DNA from: Collinsella sp.
Lineage (GTDB): Bacteria > Actinomycetota > Coriobacteriia > Coriobacteriales > Coriobacteriaceae
Assembly (NCBI GenBank): GCA_019414205.1
Contig: DXML01000020.1
Location: 1-64,000 of the forward strand
Length of the DNA stretch: 64,000 nt
Reading direction: 5' to 3'
Of the stretch, positions 17,433 through 26,303 are shown piece by piece; the first letter of the stretch is position 1, and each line of letters begins with the position of its first letter. A model generated the notes under the pieces. The model saw only the letters and a list, made by a program, of their open reading frames with translations, ran no database searches and was not told the origin of the DNA. The translations under genes and the position numbers were made by a program.

Positions 17433-18023
17433 TTACGTTTTGCTGGGCACGTCGAGCGCAAGCAGCTCCCTAAATGCGGAGTCGCCTTCGCCTACGTCCA
17501 CCAGGCACCAGCGCTTATGACGGTCGATCTTTTTAACTCGGGCCTCTTGCCCCACCAAGGGACCCTGTTCTATGTGCAACACGCCGTCTTCTATGCGTGC
17601 GACGCTGTTGCGCACCACGCCGTCGTTGTCCAGCACACTGCGGTACCAATCCTGCGCATCGTCCGGCATGGGCATGTATGCCCGCTCCCTACTGCCGGCG
17701 ATGCGACAGCCAAAGCTCAACTGGGCCAAAGCCCTATCGAGCGCAGCGGCATCGTGCGTGGCGACGAAGAAATATTCCTTGTACATGGGTTTGGTTTGGA
17801 GCGACCATGCACCGTCCCGCTTAAACCAGAACTCCTTTTGCATCACAAAAGCGTCCTGCATCAGCTCGTGCGGGATAATCCGGCGGACCTTTTCGCAGGT
17901 CTCGCGCTCTTTTCCATGAGGGGTGTGGACCAGATACCAGCGAACGCGGCCGTGCTGGCTGTTGGTGGTGGCGCCGTTAAATGCGCCCGGCAGCTGCTCT
18001 TGGCGCCGTGCCGTCTGTTCCAT
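17433..18023 (-). CDS. loaP: LoaP-type NusG paralog, processive antiterminator
   Basis: A 196-residue specialised NusG. After a non-conserved N-terminal tail comes RWYLVHTPHGKERETCEKVRR (NGN domain), then PMYKEYFFVATHDAAALDRAL. The C-terminal half carries a KOW-like segment, QGPLVGQEARVKKIDRHKRWCLVDV. LoaP proteins load on RNA polymerase at a leader RNA hairpin and suppress termination through long biosynthetic operons. The ATG at 18021-18023 has GAGGGGG seven bases upstream and is preferred to an ATG 30 codons earlier. It is the first gene of an operon of about 18 kb, the context expected for such a factor. Confidence 0.88.
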   Translation of the reverse strand: MEQTARRQEQLPGAFNGATTNSQHGRVRWYLVHTPHGKERETCEKVRRIIPHELMQDAFVMQKEFWFKRDGAWSLQTKPMYKEYFFVATHDAAALDRALAQLSFGCRIAGSRERAYMPMPDDAQDWYRSVLDNDGVVRNSVARIEDGVLHIEQGPLVGQEARVKKIDRHKRWCLVDVGEGDSAFRELLALDVPSKT

Positions 18024-18114
18024 GTTCTCGCCCCCTCTTTTTGGCTTTGCGATGCACGCAAATGCAGGGGCGTTTAGAACAGGCTTCTCGCTCGCAGCTA
18101 GGCGCAGTCGCAAA

Positions 18115-18245
18115 AGTACAGGTTTTTGTATCTTTCGACAGACGACATTATACGAGCAATTAATCAGCGTTTGCCCAGATTACGCAAAATGTACTGCTAG
18201 TAGGTACATCTCCATACCCCTCTATAAAAACCTGTACCTTTTTGT
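18115..18245 (-). promoter_or_regulatory. Promoter of the polysaccharide operon with flanking 12-bp inverted repeat
   Basis: The minus strand has a perfect TATAAT (plus ATTATA, 18147-18152) with no strong -35; GGCAAA lies 17-18 bases upstream. A perfect 12-bp inverted repeat brackets it: GTACAGGTTTTT at 18116-18127 and AAAAACCTGTAC at 18226-18237. The start would be near 18140, leaving a leader of about 117 nt before loaP. The repeats may be operator half-sites. Confidence 0.55.
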
Positions 18246-18283
18246 GCAACAAAAAAAGCCGCTCGACCAGCGGCTTTTCTTAT
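18246..18283. terminator. Bidirectional intrinsic terminator
   Basis: GCCGCT and AGCGGC arms around CGACC, with an A-run on one side and a T-run on the other in the plus strand. It lies between the thrS terminator and the polysaccharide promoter, so it insulates the two units. Confidence 0.8.
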
Positions 18284-18293
18284 TTGGGCATGA

Positions 18294-18331
18294 AAAAAGG
18301 CGACCGCCCTATGTGGACGGTCGCCTTTGTA
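18294..18331 (-). terminator. Intrinsic terminator of thrS
   Basis: On the minus strand the arms GGCGACCGTCC and GGGCGGTCGCC are followed by a T-run, about 20 bp after the thrS stop. Confidence 0.85.
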
Positions 18332-18350
18332 AATTGTTGTGAAGTTTACC

Positions 18351-20114
<1,764 letters not shown>

Positions 20115-20140
20115 GGGTATGTTTTCTCCTCTCGGATGCC

Positions 20141-20212
20141 TGATGCAAGTGCGTGCGATGCGCTCGGCGTTTTTGACTTGCATCATTATAGGCAGGTTGC
20201 CTTGGTATACAA
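20141..20212 (-). promoter_or_regulatory. thrS promoter and leader stem-loop
   Basis: Minus-strand TTGTAT (plus 20207-20212), a 16-bp spacer and TATAAT (plus 20185-20190). Immediately downstream, a perfect 10-bp inverted repeat (plus 20141-20150 and 20176-20185, TGATGCAAGT/ACTTGCATCA) would form a stem over nearly the whole leader, ending about 12 bp before the ribosome-binding site. This may control thrS expression; no T-box or tRNA-like motif was recognised. Confidence 0.6.
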
Positions 20213-20317
20213 GCGCCCGCCGCACCTTAATGGCACGGCGGGCGATTTTCTACGCATGCTTCATCGTGTGGGGGCGGGGTGCGCGTATGGCTCGCGGCCG
20301 GCCCGGCGATGGATGCG

Positions 20318-20749
20318 TTACTGGATGCGAGTTCGGCAGTAGGGGCAGACCTTCCAGTGCGCATCGAGCGGGCGATGGCAGCTGGGACATACGTTGCGAA
20401 CCTGGGTATCGCACACCGGGCAGACGACGAAGTCCTTCTCGATGGGCGCGCCGCACTGCGGGCAGGTGCCGTACTGGGCAAGCTGACGCTCGCGCAGGGC
20501 CATGTCCAGCTCCTGCTCCTCGCGGTCGGACGCGTAGGAGTGCGGGCGCAGGACCAGGTAGGCGATGAGGCCCACAAACGGGATGAGGGCGATGATGCCC
20601 CATGCCACGTAGGCGCTGGCGCCGCGGCGGCGAGCGTCGATGAACACATAGACGACCGACAGCACATACAGGGCGATGATAAAGCCAACAAAGGCATAGA
20701 CGACGCCCATAAGCTGCGGCGACATGAGCTCGGAGATGTACTTGGACAT
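20318..20749 (-). CDS. Membrane-anchored double zinc-ribbon protein
   Basis: A 143-residue protein with two N-terminal membrane helices (LMGVVYAFVGFIIALYVLSV and YVAWGIIALIPFVGLIAYLV) joined by a short FIDARRRGAS loop, as in PLD-nuclease-N-like small membrane domains. A charged linker is followed by four CxxC knuckles (CPQC, CPVC, CPSC, CPYC), forming two zinc ribbons at the C-terminus. The ATG at 20747-20749 follows AAAGG; an upstream ATG at 20794 is poorly placed. Such proteins are common in Coriobacteriia and have no assigned function. A GC-rich hairpin lies just downstream at about 20212-20246. Confidence 0.8.
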   Translation of the reverse strand: MSKYISELMSPQLMGVVYAFVGFIIALYVLSVVYVFIDARRRGASAYVAWGIIALIPFVGLIAYLVLRPHSYASDREEQELDMALRERQLAQYGTCPQCGAPIEKDFVVCPVCDTQVRNVCPSCHRPLDAHWKVCPYCRTRIQ

Positions 20750-20849
20750 TACGGGTACCTTTCGGAATATTAACAGTTCGGTCAAGTTTACCACGGGGTT
20801 TGTTTATATGGGACTACGGCTGGGTACGGGGCCGGCGCGGACACAAACA

Positions 20850-20984
20850 TCTCAATCTGTAACAAGTGGGAGCGGAATCCAGGTCTAGGTGTTACAGATC
20901 GAGACACAGGGGTCCCTCCCCGACTTCAATCTCGATCTGTAACATCTTGGGCCCCAAAACCCCTCTTACTGTTACAGATCGAGA
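20850..20984. repeat. Two tandem inverted repeats with CTGTAACA/TGTTACAG arms
   Basis: Within the 405-bp gap before the glycerol-3-phosphate operon, a 15-bp motif occurs four times as two inverted pairs. TCTCAATCTGTAACA (20850) faces TGTTACAGATCGAGA (20890). TCTCGATCTGTAACA (20930) faces a nearly identical copy (20970). The spacing between successive copies is 40 bp each time. It could be an operator array or an intergenic repeat; no gene is seen in the gap. Confidence 0.75.
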
Positions 20985-21122
20985 CGAACGGTTTCCATAG
21001 TTGTCGGCAGACGAGGTTGTCGACGTTACCGGGTCTCACCTCGTCTGCCGTTGGCGGGTGTTGAGAGGCTGTTCGCCGCATTGCCGCTGCGCTGGCGGTG
21101 TGCAGACCGTAGGATAGTCTTA

Positions 21123-21137
21123 TTGACAGCCTGTCAA
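21123..21137. promoter_or_regulatory. Palindrome upstream of the glycerol-3-phosphate operon
   Basis: TTGACAGCCTGTCAA is a perfect 7-1-7 palindrome 17 bp before the GTG start. Its left half also resembles a -35 box. It is a candidate operator. Confidence 0.45.
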
Positions 21138-21154
21138 CTCGACTGGGAGGCACT

Positions 21155-22618
21155 GTGACAGAAACGTTTGATATCGCGATTGTGGGCGCGGGCATCACCG
21201 GGTGCGCCATCGCGCGGCAGCTCGCGCGCTATGACCTGTCCATTTGCATGGTCGAAGCGGCCAACGACATCGCGCTAGGCGCATCGAAGGCCAACGGCGG
21301 CCTGGTGCACGCCGGCTACGATCCGGCACCGGGCACCGTAAAGGCGCAGGTCAACGCCCGCGGCTGCGAGCTGTATGGCACCTGGGCCCAGGAGCTCGGC
21401 TTTTTGTTTTGCCGCACCGGTTCGATGGTGCTGGGGTTTAACGACGAAGACCGCGAACACCTGGAGAAGCTGCTCCAGAATGGCGTGGCCAACGGCGTGC
21501 CCGAACTGTCGATTATCGGCCCCGAGCACATCCACGAGCTAGAACCGCGCGCGAGTGCCCAGGCGACTTGCGCGCTGTGGTGCCCCTCGACCGGTTTTGT
21601 CGATCCGTTTGAGGTCGCCATTGCCGCGCTGGAGAACGCCGTCGCCAACGGGGTGACGTTTATGCGCTCCGCACCGGTGGAAGCGATTGAGGTTGCTGGC
21701 AGCGAGACTACCGACGGGGCTGCACGCTTTACGCTGGTGACGCCTGCCGGCGATGTGCGCTGCCGCTATCTGATCAACACAGCGGGCAACGGTGCCGCGG
21801 ACATCTCGCATATGGCCGGCGCCGAGGAGTTCCAGATGGTCTGGCGCCAGGGCAACATAGTGGTACTGGACAAGGAGCCGCGCACGCTGATGCCGCTCTA
21901 CCCCGTTCCGACGCCAGTGTCCAAGGGCGTTATCGTCACGGGCACCGTGCACGGGAACACCGTGATTACAGCAACCGCTGCCGTGCGCGAGCCCGGGGAC
22001 ACACAGACCTATACGAGCGATGTGAACGCGCTGTTGGCCGGCGCGCGCAAGCTGGTTCCCGATCTGGACACGCGCCGCGTGGTGCGCGCGTTTGCCGGCG
22101 GGCGCCCGGTCATTCAGGGAACGAACGACTTCTTTATTGGGCAGTCCGCCGTGGTGCCGGGGCTCTTTCAGGCGGCGGGCATTCAATCGCCGGGCGTGGC
22201 GAGCGCACCAGCCATTGCCGAGCGCATGGAGCACGTGATGCGCGAGGCGGGCGTTGCTTTGCGCGAGCAAGCCGATTGGAATCCGATTCGCCGCGCGCCG
22301 GACGACTTCGACCGTGCGCCGCTTGCGCGCAAGGAGGAGCTCATTGAGTCCGACTCCGCGTGGGGGCAGATTGTCTGCCGCTGCGAGACGGTGCCCGAGG
22401 CCGAGATTGTTGCCGCGATTCGACGCCGCCCAGGTGCGGTTTCGGTCGAGGGCGTCAAGCGCCGCTGCCGTGCCGGCATGGGCCGCTGCCAGAGCGGCTT
22501 TTGCCAGAGCCGCGTGGTGGCGATTCTAGCCCGCGAGCTGGGGTGTGACCCCAGCGAGGTGCTGTTGGAGGACACTGGCTCGTGGCTCGTTGAGGGACCT
22601 TTGAAGGGAGTGCGCTAG
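21155..22618 (+). CDS. glpA: FAD-dependent glycerol-3-phosphate dehydrogenase-like oxidoreductase (GlpA type)
   Basis: A 487-residue flavoprotein of the DAO/GlpA family. FDIAIVGAGITGCAIARQLA binds FAD, GASKANGGLVHAGYDP is typical of anaerobic GlpA-like enzymes, and GVIVTGTVHGN lies in the substrate domain. The C-terminal 100 residues form a BFD-like domain with CRCETVPEAE and CRAGMGRCQSGFC, four cysteines that could hold an iron-sulfur cluster. The start is a GTG at 21155 with GGGAGG upstream. It probably oxidises sn-glycerol-3-phosphate to dihydroxyacetone phosphate at the membrane face together with the next two gene products. Confidence 0.82.
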   Translation: MTETFDIAIVGAGITGCAIARQLARYDLSICMVEAANDIALGASKANGGLVHAGYDPAPGTVKAQVNARGCELYGTWAQELGFLFCRTGSMVLGFNDEDREHLEKLLQNGVANGVPELSIIGPEHIHELEPRASAQATCALWCPSTGFVDPFEVAIAALENAVANGVTFMRSAPVEAIEVAGSETTDGAARFTLVTPAGDVRCRYLINTAGNGAADISHMAGAEEFQMVWRQGNIVVLDKEPRTLMPLYPVPTPVSKGVIVTGTVHGNTVITATAAVREPGDTQTYTSDVNALLAGARKLVPDLDTRRVVRAFAGGRPVIQGTNDFFIGQSAVVPGLFQAAGIQSPGVASAPAIAERMEHVMREAGVALREQADWNPIRRAPDDFDRAPLARKEELIESDSAWGQIVCRCETVPEAEIVAAIRRRPGAVSVEGVKRRCRAGMGRCQSGFCQSRVVAILARELGCDPSEVLLEDTGSWLVEGPLKGVR

Positions 22619-22619
22619 G

Positions 22620-23996
22620 ATGGCGACGAATCTGAATATGGTTGCTGGGCGAGATGCCGCGGTTGCAGCTGCGGGCGAGGCCGTGCCAACGCAGGCCTTC
22701 GACGTGGTCGTTATCGGCGGCGGGCCCGCCGGCATGGCGGCCGCGCTTTCGGCGCATAAGGCCGGCGCGCGCGTGGCCATCGTTGAGCGCGAGCAACACT
22801 TGGGCGGCATCCTCCGCCAGTGCATTCATCCCGGTTTTGGCCTATCGCACTTTAAGCAGGAGCTCACCGGCCCCGAGTATGCGCAGCGCTTTATCGACCA
22901 GGTGCGCGCGACCAACATTGTGCTGTTCATGGACAGCATGGTGCTTGGGATTGATTCGGACGAGTCCACGGAAGACGCCGCGGTCCACACTGTCACGCTC
23001 ATGAGCCCCACCGGCATGCTGCAGCTCACCGGACGTGCTGTCGTCCTTGCCATGGGCTGCCGCGAGCGCACCCGCAGCGAGATCAAGATTCCCGGCAGCC
23101 GCCCTGCCGGCGTGTTTACGGCCGGCTTGGCGCAGCGATACATCAATATCGAGAACCTCAAGCCCGGCTCGCGTGCCGTCATTTTGGGCTCGGGCGACAT
23201 TGGGCTCATCATGGCGCGCCGCTGCACGCTCGAGGGGATTTCGGTCGAGGGCGTGTACGAACTCATGCCGTACGCCAACGGCCTGCGTCGCAATGTGAAG
23301 AACTGCCTGGATGACTTTGGCATTCCGCTACATCTGTCTACCACGGTCACGCGCGTGATTGGGCACGATCGCGTGGAGGCCGTCGAAGTGAGCCAGGTCG
23401 ACGAGCACCTGGCGCCCATTGCCGGGACGCAGCGCATCGTTCCGTGCGACACGCTGCTGCTTTCGGTGGGCCTGATTCCCGAGAACGAGCTTTCGGTTGC
23501 CGCGGGCGTGGAGCTGGACCCACGTACGCGCGGCGCCGTGGTGGACCAGAGCCTGCAAACGGGCGTACCGGGCATATTTGCCTGCGGCAACGTGCTGCAC
23601 GTGCACGACCTGGCCGACAACGTGACGACCGAGTCCGAGCGCGCCGGTGCGGCTGCGGCGGCGTGGGCGTTGGGGAACGACGCGGATGTCGAAGCGGGCG
23701 CTGCGGGCACGGGTTGCCAGCTCACGGTCTCCCCCGCCGGCATCGCGGGCTACGCGCTGCCGGGACGCATTACGGCTGCGGCACTCACCAAACTCAACTT
23801 CCGCGTCCGCCGACCGGTCGACGCCGCCCGCGTGCGCATTCTAGCAGGCGACGAGGAACTGTTCACCGGCAAGGTCCGCCCGTTTAAACCGAGCGTCATG
23901 GAAAGCTTCCCGCTGCCGGCAAAGGTGATTCAGCATGCGCTCGACTTGGGTGTTAGCGAGATTGTCCTGTCCGTCGACCCCGTTGAGGAGGCATAG
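22620..23996 (+). CDS. FAD/NAD-dependent oxidoreductase partner of the GlpA-like enzyme
   Basis: A 458-residue pyridine nucleotide-disulfide-type flavoprotein. FDVVVIGGGPAGMAAALSAH binds FAD and SRAVILGSGDIGLIMARRC forms the second nucleotide site. GCRERTRSEIKIPGSRPAG is conserved in this clade, and GIFACGNVLHVHDLADNV closes the FAD site. It begins one base after the GlpA-like stop and is followed by the DUF1667 gene. This trio is common in Firmicutes and Coriobacteria near glycerol catabolism genes and probably passes electrons from glycerol-3-phosphate onward. It lacks an obvious redox-active CxxC disulfide. Confidence 0.82.
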   Translation: MATNLNMVAGRDAAVAAAGEAVPTQAFDVVVIGGGPAGMAAALSAHKAGARVAIVEREQHLGGILRQCIHPGFGLSHFKQELTGPEYAQRFIDQVRATNIVLFMDSMVLGIDSDESTEDAAVHTVTLMSPTGMLQLTGRAVVLAMGCRERTRSEIKIPGSRPAGVFTAGLAQRYINIENLKPGSRAVILGSGDIGLIMARRCTLEGISVEGVYELMPYANGLRRNVKNCLDDFGIPLHLSTTVTRVIGHDRVEAVEVSQVDEHLAPIAGTQRIVPCDTLLLSVGLIPENELSVAAGVELDPRTRGAVVDQSLQTGVPGIFACGNVLHVHDLADNVTTESERAGAAAAAWALGNDADVEAGAAGTGCQLTVSPAGIAGYALPGRITAAALTKLNFRVRRPVDAARVRILAGDEELFTGKVRPFKPSVMESFPLPAKVIQHALDLGVSEIVLSVDPVEEA

Positions 23997-23999
23997 CTC

Positions 24000-24398
24000 A
24001 TGAGCACGAATGCGATCGAAACTCTGCAGTTCAACTGCACCACCTGCCCCTCCGAGTGCCTCCTGACCGTGGAGGTGGAGCGTGACGCAGACGACGCCGT
24101 GGTAGAGGTGCGCTCCGTGACCGGCAACAGCTGCCCGCGCGGTGATACGTTCGCGCATCAGGAGCTCACCTGCCCCATGCGCGTGCTCACCACCACCGTA
24201 GCCGTATCCGGCGGCGACGAGGTGCTGCTACCCGTGCGCACGGCCGAAGCCATCCCGCTCGAACTCCATGCCCAGGCCATGGACCTCATTCGCGGCCTAG
24301 TCGTCGACGCCCCCATCCGCATGGGCGACGTAGTCCTCCCGAACCTCCTAGACACCGGCACCGACCTCATCGCCAGCATGGACATCGACCCCGCCTAA
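24000..24398 (+). CDS. DUF1667 domain-containing protein, third gene of the glycerol-3-phosphate oxidoreductase operon
   Basis: A 132-residue small protein with conserved cysteines in FNCTTCPSECLLTVEVE and SVTGNSCPRGDTFAHQELTCPMRVL, as in DUF1667 proteins. These always accompany the two flavoproteins upstream. The cysteines may hold an iron-sulfur centre or metal and serve electron transfer. The ATG follows GAGGAGG within the end of the preceding gene, so translation is coupled. The precise function has not been established for the family. Confidence 0.85.
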   Translation: MSTNAIETLQFNCTTCPSECLLTVEVERDADDAVVEVRSVTGNSCPRGDTFAHQELTCPMRVLTTTVAVSGGDEVLLPVRTAEAIPLELHAQAMDLIRGLVVDAPIRMGDVVLPNLLDTGTDLIASMDIDPA

Positions 24399-24458
24399 GC
24401 AGCTCATTTAGGACCGGGCTCTTTTAGCTACCCCGCCATCCACCCCGCCCCTCCTGAA

Positions 24459-24521
24459 TTGCGGTGAAATAGTTCCTGATTTCCGCCAAAACCCCGGTAT
24501 CCAGGAACTATTCCACCGCAA
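24459..24521. repeat. Intergenic hairpin element, GCGGTGAA family, copy 1
   Basis: Arms at 24459-24478 and 24502-24521 are complementary at 19 of 20 positions, starting TTGCGGTGAAATAG and ending in CACCGCAA, with a 23-nt loop. It lies just after the DUF1667 gene and could also act as a terminator-like structure. The same outer ends recur at 26223-26289. Confidence 0.75.
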
Positions 24522-24565
24522 CTATCCTTGGATTCGGTATTTAGCCTGTGCCTACTTTAGTGCCA

Positions 24566-24725
24566 TTTCAAAACTATGCCGGATTACGGGGCTGATTCGG
24601 AGACCCCCATCCATACCGGCATTTTTCGATTTTTGATAAGCAGTCTACCTGCGGTTTTAATTTCGCGATTTTTCCCATGGTCAAGTAATGCAGGTCCAGC
24701 CCCGTAATCCGCCATAGTTTTGAAA
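24566..24725. repeat. Long modular inverted-repeat element, CTACCTGCGG core, copy A
   Basis: Arms of 29 bp (24566-24594 and 24697-24725) match at 28 positions and enclose about 100 nt. The interior holds a core TCTACCTGCGGTTTT (24644-24658) also found in two other elements of this window whose arms differ. The remaining 140 bp to the M24 peptidase gene carry nothing recognisable beyond a GTCCCAAATTGACT motif shared with about 26200. Confidence 0.78.
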
Positions 24726-24865
24726 GCAGCTAATTCGGGACAACCCTCTTATGACTACTTTTAACTATCATTCCGCATGTTTGATGCAGCCAAAATAGCC
24801 CCGTCCCAAATTGACTACCCCGGCATTGGGGATACCATGGTGGCAACCTAGCGAAAGGATGCTTT

Positions 24866-25954
24866 ATGGCACATGTCGATGACCAGCGTGTGGCGCGCGT
24901 GCTCGATGCGCTCGAGGCTCAGCACCCCGGCGCGCAGCTGCTTGTGAACGACCCGTGGTCGATCTACTATCTGACCGGCTTTTATGCCGATATGTTCGAG
25001 CGTTTTTGCGGCGTGCTGCTCGCGCGCGATGTCGAGCCCGTGATCTTGGTCAACGCGCTGCATCAGCTGCCCGAGTATGACAATGCCCGCGTCGCGTATC
25101 ACACCGATACCGACGTCGTGACCGACGCCATCGCACGCGAAGTCAATCCGACCAAGCCGCTCGGCATCGATACCGTTATGCGCTCCGGCTTTTTGATGCC
25201 CCTTATGGATCGTCACGCCGCAAGCGAATTCTTCCTGGGCGACTTTGCCGTCACCGCCGCTCGCACCCACAAGGATGCCGCCGAGCAGGAGCTCATGCGC
25301 GCGTCCTCGGCCGCCAACGACGCAGTGATGGCCGACGCCATCAATGTCGTTCACGAGGGCGTGACGGAGCGCGAAATAGCCGACCAGATGCTCGGCCTGT
25401 ACCGCAAGCACGACTGCGAGGGCTTTAGCTTTCCGCCCATCGTGAGCTTTGGCGCCAACGCCGGAGACCCGCACCACGAGCCCGACGACACCGTTCTCAA
25501 GCGCGGCGACGTGGTGCTGTTCGATATTGGTGGACGCCGCCGCAACTACTGCTCGGATATGACGCGCACATTCTTTTGGGGCGAGCCGGACGAGGAGACG
25601 GCGCGCATCTACGACATCGTGCGCCGCGCCAACGAGGCCGCCGAGGCGCTCATCGCGCCGGGCGTGCGTATGTGCGACCTGGACCGTGCCGCACGCGACG
25701 TGATTGAGGATGCGGGCTATGGGCAGTACTTTACGCATCGCCTGGGACACTCGATCGGTCTGCAGGACCACGAGCCTGGTGACGTCTCACTCGTCAACGA
25801 GCAGGTTGTCGAGCCGGGCATGACGTTCTCCATCGAGCCGGGCATCTACCTCCCCGGCAGCACCGGCGTCCGCATCGAGGACCTGGCCCTGGTGACCGAG
25901 TCCGGCGTCGAGATTCTCAACGCCTACCCCCACGATCCAGTCCGCCTAGGCTAG
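24866..25954 (+). CDS. M24 family Xaa-Pro aminopeptidase/dipeptidase
   Basis: A 362-residue creatinase-fold metallopeptidase. The N-terminal half is the non-catalytic domain (LLVNDPWSIYYLTGFYADM). The C-terminal pita-bread domain has metal ligands in VVLFDIGGRRRNYCSDMTRT (two Asp), HRLGHSIGLQDHE (His), FSIEPGIYLPG (Glu) and VRIEDLALV (Glu). It would release N-terminal residues before proline or cleave X-Pro dipeptides using two Mn/Co ions in the cytoplasm. It starts at an ATG preceded by AAAGGA and stands alone, flanked by intergenic hairpin elements on both sides. Confidence 0.9.
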   Translation: MAHVDDQRVARVLDALEAQHPGAQLLVNDPWSIYYLTGFYADMFERFCGVLLARDVEPVILVNALHQLPEYDNARVAYHTDTDVVTDAIAREVNPTKPLGIDTVMRSGFLMPLMDRHAASEFFLGDFAVTAARTHKDAAEQELMRASSAANDAVMADAINVVHEGVTEREIADQMLGLYRKHDCEGFSFPPIVSFGANAGDPHHEPDDTVLKRGDVVLFDIGGRRRNYCSDMTRTFFWGEPDEETARIYDIVRRANEAAEALIAPGVRMCDLDRAARDVIEDAGYGQYFTHRLGHSIGLQDHEPGDVSLVNEQVVEPGMTFSIEPGIYLPGSTGVRIEDLALVTESGVEILNAYPHDPVRLG

Positions 25955-25956
25955 CC

Positions 25957-25989
25957 AATGCGGCAAAGGGACAGCCCCTTTGCCACATT
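25957..25989. repeat. GGGACAG-type REP-like hairpin, copy 1
   Basis: AATGCGGCAAAGGG and CCCTTTGCCACATT flank a short ACAG loop directly after the peptidase stop codon. Related hairpins occur near 40186, 44050 and 63840. It may also terminate transcription. Confidence 0.7.
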
Positions 25990-26000
25990 ACATTAATGCC

Positions 26001-26160
26001 GCCACAAAAACGGCCTATCTACTACGTTTAACCCGCATGGGTCGACCATACCCTCGTTTTCGCAAAATCCGCAAGCCGTCTACCTGCGGTTTTAATTTCG
26101 CGATGTTCCGTGTGGTCGAGGGTAGTCGGTAAAACGTAGTAGATAGGCCCATTTCGTGGC
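26001..26160. repeat. Long modular inverted-repeat element, CTACCTGCGG core, copy B
   Basis: Complementary arms (for example 26012-26029 against 26132-26149, containing CTATCTACTACG) with an interior core TCTACCTGCGGTTTT at 26079-26093. Copy C at 40363-40522 has almost the same arms; copy A has other arms. No gene is visible in this 349-bp gap. Confidence 0.8.
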
Positions 26161-26222
26161 AAGCGAGTCAACTCGGGGCGCAGGGCAGCCAAAAAAGTCC
26201 CGTCCCAAATTGACTGCTTTTG

Positions 26223-26289
26223 AGTTGCGGTGAATTACGGACTGTTTGAGGCTTCTGGCTTGTAAAACAGTCCGTATTTCACCGCAACT
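26223..26289. repeat. Intergenic hairpin element, GCGGTGAA family, copy 2
   Basis: Arms 26223-26247 and 26264-26289 (AGTTGCGGTGAA...TTCACCGCAACT, with ACGGACTGTTT inside) pair at about 24 of 26 positions around a 16-nt loop. It sits 14 bp after the folC stop on that gene's strand and may serve as its terminator. Confidence 0.75.
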
Positions 26290-26303
26290 GCTGAGGGGAT
26301 GGG

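Noticed and set aside
20850..20984. CRISPR array
   Set aside because: Only four short repeats in alternating orientation, with 25-bp gaps and no cas genes; true arrays have direct repeats.
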